NCBI GenBank assembly: GCA_021234155.1
Contig: JAJEKV010000032.1
Location: 4,285,835 to 4,349,834 of the forward strand
DNA length: 64,000 bases
Direction of reading: 5' to 3'
From: Isoetes taiwanensis
Taxonomy: Eukaryota > Streptophyta > Lycopodiopsida > Isoetales > Isoetaceae
The position numbers and the translations under genes are program-made. Positions 55,717 to 64,000 of the stretch are shown one piece after another. Under the pieces are notes generated by a model, which was given only the letters and a program-made list of their open reading frames with translations, had not been told where the DNA came from and ran no database searches. How positions within the stretch are numbered: the first letter of the stretch is position 1; each line of letters begins with the position of its first letter.

Positions 55717-58308
55717 CTAGTTACTTCCAGGCTCATCTCCTGCTTGAATTGCTGCTAGCTCACTGTTTTGCCTTTCCAAAAGATAGCCTTGAGCAGTGGA
55801 ATTAATGATAGACCCTAGGAATCCTGCCAGCATCAACAGCACAACTGTGTTCCAGACAAAAGTGACAGAAAATTTCGAATGACCAGGTTGCTGCAAAAAT
55901 ACATCAGCTTGTCACTGTCTTAAAATCTTCCAAGGAGTACTCACACCATGAAGGAAAAGAAACACACCTTTGGTTGACGGAACCCCTCTTTTGCACTTTC
56001 TAAAGCACTCAATATTCGTGGTACCACAAAAGAAAGTGATGGAACATGATGCATCAACCAACCCAAGCCATGCTCAATCAGTCCCACAAGATGCGGATTG
56101 CAGGCCAAGATAATAAATACAGTCTGAAAAAAATGAGCCACTATATCAGCATGACCTGTGGGAGAATGTAAGGTGGTTCTCATAAATGGTGTTCTATGTT
56201 GAGATTGCAGCAAATTTTAAGACAAAATCATATCAAATTACCTGTATGTGTGTCTTGATTAGTGCTTTTCCAATTAGAGTTGCAGTGAAAAATTTCCAAA
56301 AAGGCACTAGAAATTGCCCACACATGATGCCAGCCAAGTCAAAGAGTGGGTTTGGAACCTGAAAGCTCACAGCAAACAATCACGATTAATGTCAAAAACA
56401 TCTTGACTATGCAAATGCAAGTATTAATGCATTAGGTCAACAGCTGTTTTTTATATATTGAAGGACATCCAGGTATGATACTCGCCAAGCCAGAGTTGGA
56501 TTTAAAACGGACTCAGGTTGCCCTCACAGAATATGGAGGAACATATTCAGCTATTTTGATTTATCAGTGCAAATACTAAATTCACACAGATGATTTTGAG
56601 TTTATTAACCAAACAATGGTCAACAAGAATCTAGCATTGATAATTTAAAATGTTTAAAACAGAATGGAGAGGGATGAAAGATACCGATGCAAATATCAAT
56701 ATAGTGAAGAACCCAAGGTGCTGAACATGAGACAGCATCCACTGCTTTATGCGTTTCAAATATTCTGAACTACTACTACTACTGTCTTCTTCACCAGTAA
56801 ATAGATCATCCAGCTCTTTCAGCCTTTCTCCAGATAATCGTGCTGTAGATAAAGTACTTGAGCATTAAATTACGGCAGTGCAGCTAAAATGCAATAAATC
56901 TCTGGAACCTTCAAAAATGAAGTTTGGGAGAGAGAAAGACAATAACCTAAATCTTTTACACAATAATTACTACTCAAGATTTCTGTAAGACAACATGAAT
57001 AATTACTTTGCTGACTAAGCTAAAGTGTGAAGAGCAGAATTCGTCTCTTTGAACAATATTTGCTGCTGCATGTTATAATATACAAAACTAGGGTTTCAGA
57101 AGCATTTATCAATCGCATAATATCTTCAGAACCTCTTAATACTCTGTAGAGAAAGTTACTACTTGTATCACCTGCTTTGGACACGAAATAAGGAGGCAGC
57201 TCCCCCAGGGCTGTTCCAATTCCCCATAAAATAGCCTCAGGTTGCACTTGCAATAAGACTTGAAGAAGAGGGACTCTGTATTCTTCGTTCTCGGATGCAA
57301 AAGGGGGATACTTTGGTGCACCTATGCTAGTACAATTTCTATCAACCCATGATGGACCAATCCCAAACTGAGCAGTATCATAAGGTGCCATCTTCAAATC
57401 TTCACGCCCACAAAGTATTGCTTTGAACGTAAATAATGCAATATGAGGCCCTAAATACAATACAAATGTGTGTAAACCAGAACCTGCAAAGCAGTGGGCA
57501 GAGGTTAGGTCTTTCACCATGGAAGCCTCCAATTCCGACCTTGGCCAGCCGCTGACTTACCAAGCCCGATAGAAGATGCAACGCCTAAACCAACCCACCA
57601 TAATATATACCTCGAATAGGCCAACGATTCCTTTACAAACTGTTTTCACAATGACAAGACGATATTTGAAATATGTCAGCCCAAATGTCTTTTACACAAT
57701 GTTAAGGATACATCCTTCAAAAGGCAGAAACCAATAGTACCTTATCGTGAGGACCTGCCACCAGGAACAGAACAATGTATATGAAAGAACACAACAGCGT
57801 AACTGCGAAGAGAATAGCCCTATGTGTGGATGTATAAATCCATAATTTCCAGAGATGCCGCAGTGTCGCCAACATAAAATACTTAAGTGTCAAGAATGGC
57901 CGCTTAGTCAGAACCAGACTTTCTCTCTCTTTCATTTGTGTCTTTTTTAACTGCCCTGTTATTCAAACAAAAGAGATCTAAATATATAAGATGGCATATA
58001 CCAGCAAGGCTCACAATATATCACGAAATCCATTGTGGACAGGGATTGCTAAAATTGCCTACACAAGTATAAGCAAGGATAATGAGACTAGATGATGTCA
58101 GAATCCACAATGCTTATTTGTTCCATCCCGAAAATTGCAGTGCAAATAGCAATCATGCAAACCTAATATATTCAGGCCCAATGGGCTGGTGATCGGATGA
58201 ATGGATGAATGAAAATACGATCCAAATACTAAAAAACTTACTTATAGTGAGGGAATTGTGGCTGACACCAGAACTAGAGCTGGCGCAAGACGGATCCGGC
58301 GAGTCCAT
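55717..58308 (-). CDS. KMS1: KMS/VMP1-like ER membrane protein (SNARE-associated/VTT family), eight exons
   Basis: Exons (minus) 58308-58242, 57955-57741, 57639-57561, 57483-57172, 56842-56685, 56358-56242, 56123-55968 and 55890-55717 all have GT-AG borders and matching phases, giving 425 residues and a TAG stop. Landmarks: [20 protein letters not shown] near the N-terminus, a membrane segment, [25 protein letters not shown], the family signature [14 protein letters not shown] (residues 206-219), [11 protein letters not shown] with a Ser/Glu-rich linker, [14 protein letters not shown], and a final membrane segment [17 protein letters not shown]. Animal VMP1 is an ER scramblase needed for autophagy, and Arabidopsis KMS1/2 act in the early secretory pathway. 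Length equals the plant family. Intact, with short introns (about 90-420 bp). Confidence 0.95.
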
Positions 58309-59404
58309 GCTAGTGGGTTACTATTAGAAATCGAATCCTCGTCTTGCGCCGTGGGCAAAAAGCGCCTTGCCTATTGTGCCGGACCAACCATAGCGGCTTT
58401 CTGCTCTCTCTGTCTGCTTATTTGTTTCTTCAAATTGCTTTTGCCTTTTTCTATTTATTTTCTTCCTTCTTTTGGGCCCCTTTTTATTCCTTAAGTTAGG
58501 AAATAGGAAATAATTCTAACCTTATGCATTTGAAGCAAAGAACATACTTGCAAAGCACTACCATTGCACATAACACTTTTGGCATAATCTAACTAGTATT
58601 GCATCATAGAATTGGGCCACCTTCTGCCCATATGCAAATTTTTATAATCTTCTCCACAATGACAATAGTCAACTAGCGTATGCCGAGTATATCTCCATGC
58701 TCATGTGTCGTTTCCCTTTTGGTTTCTGTCCACGATACGTAATCCTTCTCACAGCCTATATCATATTATATCAACTCAGATCTTAACGTTACGGTTTGGC
58801 ATGACACAACGTATGCAGGTTGGAAGTTGTTTCTCCTTTTTTAAGGAATCTTTAACTTTGTCCCAAGGTACTGCAAAATTACCTATGTAGGAATAGATTG
58901 TCTCTTCTTCTTCTTGACTTTTTATAAAAGAAGCAAAATAAACGTATGACATAATTCAAGTTGTAAAATAAAGGATGTTAATATCTTTAGCTATGGGAGT
59001 GGAATTATTAGATATGTTCTTCTTCTTTAAAGAAGACCTAGTCATTCCCACATTAGATCTCATGGGGTTAAAATGTAGAATAGTTGATAGAAGATTATGA
59101 CAATAACCATCTAGGAGATTATCATGATAATTCCTAGAACAGTTCCGGCCATTGATGTTGAGATGTCTTGCTGGGATGGGAGATAATCTTCTCCTGCACC
59201 CACAGTTATGCCCATAACCCACTCGGCCTCCAGTCTCATGGGTGTTTGGGCATATTTATCTCAAGGGGAGTAGGTTTAACCCTTTCTTCAAATTCTCGTT
59301 AAGATGTTTCATTTATCTTTGTAGAGTAGAGTTTCCATCTATATTTTGAAGGAACTATTGGACCCGTTAGATACCTCGATTCTATGAAACGTTCCTTACT
59401 GCTA
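58309..59404. other. Intergenic; upstream of the KMS-like gene
   Basis: Promoter region expected just above 58308, with no distinct TATA box recognised. A plus-strand open stretch at 58258-58494 overlaps exon 1 and is not supported. No other gene. Confidence 0.4.
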
Positions 59405-59520
59405 AGGGTGGGGTTTTTTAATCCTAGTAGTAATAATTGTACTAGCCCATTGTATGGGTCCCATGACCTATTGGTCTCCGTGGACGTTAAAAAAACTATT
59501 CTATTCTATTCTATTCTTAT
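59405..59520 (+). mobile_element. LINE 3' end with (TATTC)n tail, opposite orientation to the 54146 copy
   Basis: GGGGTTTTTTAATCCTAGTA, TATGGGTCCCATGACC, TATTGGTCTCCGTGGACG and a (CTATT)n tail. It is the inverted counterpart of 54146-54300 about 5.2 kb away. Confidence 0.7.
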
Positions 59521-59734
59521 GAAAAACTAACAACTGGGAAAGTTTAACGAATACTTCAAAAATTAGTTGAGGTGACAATTTTTTTCTTTTACAAAAGTTT
59601 GGACATAGTAGCTAAGGCAAATTTTTGCTTAGGGAGATTAAAGCGTGCTTAAAATTGAATTGAATTGAATTAAGTTGAACTGAATGTAGAGCAGGAGGGA
59701 CGAAAATCAATAGGCCTATGGGACCTAATCAAAG

Positions 59735-59835
59735 AACAGAATAGAATAGAGCACAATAAACATATTGCTGTCAGGATTAGAAAACCCCTGCCCGAACGGC
59801 TTTTGATAGAAAAAACTTGACAGTAATAAGCATGC
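59735..59835 (-). mobile_element. LINE 3' end, related subfamily
   Basis: Plus strand: AATAG repeats (59739-59752), then TTGCTGTCA (59764), AAAACCCCTGCCCGAACGGC and, after GATAGAAAAAAC, TGACAGTAA. Arms TTGCTGTCA and TGACAGTAA pair with one G-U. Only the 3' end is present. Confidence 0.6.
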
Positions 59836-61084
59836 TGAATCACAAATTATCCCCATGCCAAAAATTAGAAGCTTCTGTTCGACATGCAATATAGAAATAG
59901 TCATGGATATAAAGCCTGCAATGACCTTAAAGGAAATGTCAAAAGCAAGAAGGTTGTGGACAAAATTCTCGTTCAGTAGGCTCAAACAATGCCAGCAAGG
60001 AAATAAAAATGGGAAAGGCAGGCAAATAGGAAACGAGAAGCAAAAGGCTACCATCATTCGCCTAATAAGAGGCATCAACATCTAGACTAACCACTCACCA
60101 CTGAGCACAGCAGGAACACATGAACGCCCACAAATCTCCAAGTACAACACACAACCTAAATAAGGAGCAAATATGATCCACCCCGGAGGTCTATAATAAT
60201 ACAAGATTTACCGGCAAGTGGAGGCTTAAAAGCAAGACAGTCAAGATGAAGAATTCATGGAAAGGGGGACAAGTGAGCTTCCTGTCAATCTAGACAAAGC
60301 TTCAACAAGATTTTTCCTCCAAATATGCTTCTATTAGAGTAAATAAAGTGAGACGACAAGTGTGTGTCACCATGCATGTAACCAAAACGTACTTAGATAG
60401 TTCCATTAGTACGGGTCTTATTACTACAGAGGCGTTCATATATAAGAATCCTCGTTATTACTAAAAATATATACAGGTTCCCTTGCGTCCCTCCTGCTCT
60501 ATTTTCCCTATTTTTCAACTTCTTCATGTTTCAAGTCATACATTATGTGGCAAGTAACTAACATAAATGTAGCCGTTGGCAACCCAGCAATCTCAATCCG
60601 AAAAGCTCGTGCTCTTTTCAAGAAAGTCTACTAGAGAAAAGCTGCAGGCCAACATTCACTGCACAACATTAAATGTCACGAAGAACTTACCACATATCTA
60701 AGTTGTGCATTAGGTGACAAGTTGAACTAGTAATTGGAAGTATCTAAGAGAAAAAGGTTGCATTGACCATGCAAGACAAAAAAAAAAATACTCATATTAT
60801 TTCTTGTCTTATCTTAGCTAACTTTGCTGATAGGAGATATTTCCTTCATATAAGACACAAATGGGCTTATGCTCATGAGAACCAGGTGAAATATACTTTT
60901 TATACCCATGATATACATAACACAAATCTCAAGCACTCCCTATAGTGCCAATGTCACTAACAGATTAGCTTGTTTCCTTGGGAACTTATTGAGCTGAGTG
61001 TTATATGAGTTTTGTCTGATCAACCATCTGCCTCTATGAGTTTCTAGTTTACCCTTCTATTCGTGCACCTTGGCAGTTTTAATG
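59836..61084. other. Intergenic, no recognised feature
   Basis: No convincing gene. Its first part may be the upstream portion of the LINE 3' end but shows no coding motif. Confidence 0.35.
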
Positions 61085-61545
61085 AGCTCCAAAAAAAGGA
61101 AGCCTCTAAAGACTCTTTTTGTTGATACCCAATGAGCATGCCTTGGAATTTGCATAAAATGACTCTCTCATCCAACTGCAAAGATAACAGTAACTGCTTA
61201 GTTAGATAGATCAGAGTCTATAGAGTGTTGTGATCACATGTGTCAAGTTTACTGCCTTCTTCATAAGGAGTGATAGCTGCTTTGCACTCTTCCATATGAA
61301 ATCTAGCAAGCAGATCCTGAATGTATTTGAAATGAGTATGCTGGATATAGGTTTAGCTCAACTTTTAACCAAAAATGCACGAACCCAAATCTGTGACCTC
61401 AATATTTTTCTGAAGTGTTGCTTTAATGTTAGAAACAATATGAGTAGCATCCCCTGTAAGTATAGTATCATCAATATGAAGGACTAGGACACATGTTTCT
61501 GACACATGAAACTTGGAATAAAGCTTCATTTAAACACATGAAATT
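61085..61545 (-). mobile_element. Copia reverse-transcriptase remnant (C-terminal part)
   Basis: Minus-strand translation shows LVLHIDDTILTGDATH (a decayed YVDD motif), VTDLGSCIFG, HTHFKYIQDLLARF, MEECKAAITPYEEGSKL and, lower down, PRHAHWVSTKRVFRG, in the order of Ty1/copia reverse transcriptases. Stops are present. Unrelated in sequence to the copia element at 18030. Confidence 0.8.
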
Positions 61546-61599
61546 TGATATATGAAACAATCTACTAACAAAATAAATAAAGAAACCTTGAACAACCCT

Positions 61600-61760
61600 T
61601 CTTTTCTTTTTTTTTGAAGGATGTGAGACACTTTTTATTGACAAGAACAAAGGCGCAATACACAATGCACAGACAGGACTAAAACCCTAGTGGATAGGCT
61701 GACCCAACTAGGCACAAACACCTGTCTATGCATAAGAAGGACAACACAAATAAGTCTGCC
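61600..61760 (-). mobile_element. LINE 3' end with poly(A) tail (minus strand)
   Basis: A T-rich run (61600-61616) followed by GGATGTGAGACACTTTTTAT and AGGACTAAAACCCTAGTGG reads on the minus strand as a 3' region ending in poly(A). CTAGT/ACTAG arms (61689 and 61708) form a hairpin beside AAAACCCTAG. It lies between two pieces of a copia reverse transcriptase. Confidence 0.5.
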
Positions 61761-62339
61761 AAATTATCTCTTTTTTTTCATCCGCTAGAGATGAACAACA
61801 TTTTTTTTATCCTTTCAATCATCAAGAGCTTGCAATTTGGATATAAGCAAAGACAAAACATGCTATAAGAGCACACCTTAAGCTTTATTAGAACTATTGG
61901 GTGTATTTTCACTTCTGCAACAAAAGGAGGCAAGACCATACAAAGCTTCAACAAGACTTTACCTGCAAATACATTTTATGTTAGTGTTGGAAACTATGCT
62001 GGTGTCCCCAAAGATCTGATAGACAAGGTACTCTGTGTCCAAATCTCTGATATACAAGGAATGTCCTATGAACTGAAGGGTTACGAAAATCCAGTTTAGA
62101 GTGATCAGAGAGAAAAGGAAAAGTAGAAAAATTAGATGCAAGGCAAAGTGGAAGATGGAAAGAAATAGCCTGCTATGGAAGGGAGCAACTATGAAAAGAG
62201 AGGGACAATAGATATTCCCACATGGGAATTTTGACATTGTTAAGAAGAGCTGCGCCATGGCCATGGCCCTGTACATTTGGATAGCAGTTTGGGCTGCCTC
62301 CTCCCTTGTTAAGCACCACATGTATGGGATGTAGAACTC
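61761..62339. other. Inserted sequence, no recognised gene
   Basis: Lies between the two copia remnants; probably part of the LINE-like insert. Nothing recognisable. Confidence 0.3.
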
Positions 62340-62480
62340 TTGTGGATGCAAGCTGTCTTTGAAGTCTAATTCTACCCTTGATACCCTTGTTATTAATTCG
62401 TCCAGTTTAAGGCATACTGGTAAATGCTTTTCTATACTTGAAATTGGGAGCAAAGCTTCATTTAAGCACATGAAAAAGGG
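62340..62480 (-). mobile_element. Copia reverse-transcriptase remnant (upstream part)
   Basis: Minus-strand CLNEALLPI and CLKLDELITRVSRVELDF resemble the LNKALYGLKQ...W..KLDE segment that precedes the YVDD motif in copia elements. A similar CLNEALF sequence lies at 61505-61545, giving direct repeats of about 39 bp around an insert of about 890 bp. Confidence 0.5.
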
Positions 62481-64000
62481 CAATATCTATACTAGTATGC
62501 TGCCACTGCATGGTATTGAATGTGAACATTTTACTGATTGTGAGTTCACAGTGCTTTGCATGTGCAAATGCTATTGCACATGCAATTCTCACATTGCAGA
62601 AGCTAGAAGGATGAATTTTCAAATAAAATACATGCTTATATTCCAATAATGACAGGCTCATTATTTCCCTAATGCGCAACCTCAAGATGAGAACATAATC
62701 GTTACAATAGCTGTGGGGTCACAATCTTCGCATGTGCTTCATGTGCAACAATGTCAGCTTGATTTACCAGCCACACAAGAAAGCGCAGCAGAAGATTGGG
62801 GAATCATACAAGAAGTTTGCATAGCAGAAGATTGGAGAATCATTTATATGCATGTCATTTGTTTCTACTAGATTGTTTTATGTGCCACTTCATAAGCTTT
62901 TCTGGCTGGCCAAGCATGTAACTGACATCCAGTTATAGGATATGGCATTTAAGGGGCAAATGATATATTCTAGTAATAAGACAACTCCCATAACCAGCAG
63001 CCTTTCTACAACATTAGTTTGTAAAAGCTTGAGACTTATTCATGCCTTTGTATCAGATGGAAATATCAAATGTACAGACCTTTATTAAATGTAAAAGCAC
63101 TTCAAGTGGAAATATTAGATGTACAGGCCTTCATTAAGGATGAAAGCAATTTGTCCTTTATAAGCTATGTTTAAAAATCGTTTGAGGTAGCACGTGACAT
63201 CACTTTTACAACCGTATAATGCACCATCAACACGGTTCATAGGATGCAAAATAATTGGAATCTGCAGTATGGCATCGTTTAAATATTGAAGTCTAAAACA
63301 ATGCTGCAAAATTCTGAATACCGAAATGTAAAGCAATGGGGATTAAGTGTAAGCATTAGTATCGTGGGATTCCACATGGTCAGAACTTTTTATATAGGTA
63401 GGAAATGATACTGTAAGAAAAATGCTAAATGACAGCTCGTGCATTACTGACTTACCATAGTCTTGTAGTGGCTCTGAACAATCCATCATCCATTTGTTAG
63501 GCTCTTCAAGATAGTTTCCAAACACCTTCCTATTGATGGGCAAGTCAGCTGTAAGTATCAAACAAAGGTTTTACAAAGGGCAATATCTATACTATACTAA
63601 ATTGCCACTGCTTGGTAACGAATGTGAATATTTTATTGATTGTAAGCTGCATAACACTTTGCATGTGCAAATGCCATTGCACATGCATTCTCACATTGCA
63701 GAAGCCAGAAGGATGAATTTTCAAATAAAGTACATGCTTAATATTTCAGTAATGACAGGCTTATTATTTCTATAATGCGCAACCAAGATGGCAACATAAT
63801 CGCCACAACAGTTGTGGAGTCACAAATCTTTGCATGTGCTTCATGTCCAACAATGTCTGCTTGGTTTACCAGCCACACAAGAAGGCACATCAAAAGATTG
63901 GGGAACCATACAAGAAGTTTGCATAGCAGAAGATTGGGGAATCATTTGCATGCATGTCATGGTTCTACCAGATTGTTTTATATTCCACTTCATAAGCTTT
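62474..64000. repeat. Direct duplication of about 430 bp
   Basis: 62474-62913 (starting GGGCAATATCTATACTA) is repeated at 63574-64000 and runs off the right edge. Shared blocks include TTTGCATGTGCAAATG, TCACATTGCAGAAG and GCAGAAGATTGGGGAATCAT. Spacing is about 1.1 kb. The intervening 62914-63573 has no recognised gene. The unit has no coding signature and could be a retroposon or segmental duplicate. Confidence 0.8.

Noticed and set aside
58258-58494. Plus-strand gene overlapping exon 1 of the KMS-like gene
   Set aside because: It is the antisense shadow of exon 1 and upstream sequence, with no protein features.

Overview
The window is nuclear DNA of a land plant. Two genes split by GT-AG introns encode plant-type proteins: a bestrophin-like chloroplast anion channel and a KMS/VMP1 protein of the ER. 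The rest is mostly transposable elements and decayed copies of them. The gene-poor layout and the element types suggest a large, repeat-rich genome such as a fern or gymnosperm, but the species cannot be fixed from this sequence.

Layout. 1-10536: a Ty3/gypsy element of Tat/Athila-like type whose 5' LTR runs off the left edge. It has a tRNA-Gln primer site, a gag with three zinc knuckles, an archaeal-type RNase H placed before the reverse transcriptase, and a frameshifted integrase. It interrupts an L1 ORF1-like reading frame (10537-11700, minus). 12187-13598 (minus) holds a decayed acidic gene with a 36-residue repeat. 13771-15985 (minus) is a CRP1-like PPR pseudogene that abuts a LINE reverse-transcriptase fragment. 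16313-17376 holds a LINE 3' region and a tandem duplication. 18030-23258 is a complete but dead Ty1/copia element with 351-bp LTRs and a TTAGG target duplication. 23881-24307 is a tRNA-like retroposon between 20-bp direct repeats. 26845-27550 is a second LINE 3' region.

28250-30177 (minus) is the bestrophin-like gene: four exons, 432 residues, intact. 33031-51911 is a nested structure. An old plus-strand gene whose product resembles the DUF7869 family is cut first by an 11.9-kb Mutator-like element (33513-45398; 60-bp perfect inverted repeats, 10-bp target duplication) and again by a 4.0-kb element (47507-51500; 22-bp perfect inverted repeats, TA duplication). At both sites the reading frame is continuous once the insert and one target copy are discounted. 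The Mutator-like element carries a broken MULE-SWIM transposase, GGAATCAC arrays, unidentified GC-rich reading frames, two inverted copies of the same gene fragment, and a minisatellite with a 106-bp higher-order period made of seven 15-bp monomers.

51912-55716 is intergenic, with a 150-bp ATGT microsatellite, interleaved inverted repeats and a LINE 3' end. 55717-58308 (minus) is the intact KMS/VMP1-like gene: eight exons, 425 residues. 58309-64000 holds more LINE 3' ends, pieces of a dead copia reverse transcriptase and a duplication of about 430 bp.

The two host genes read cleanly through every exon, while the other coding remnants carry stops and indels. The damage in the latter is therefore more likely real decay than poor sequence. 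The most unusual signals are the repeated LINE 3' hairpins with apparently compensated stems, the RNase H arrangement in the Ty3 element, the frame-preserving nested insertions, and the higher-order minisatellite inside the Mutator-like element.
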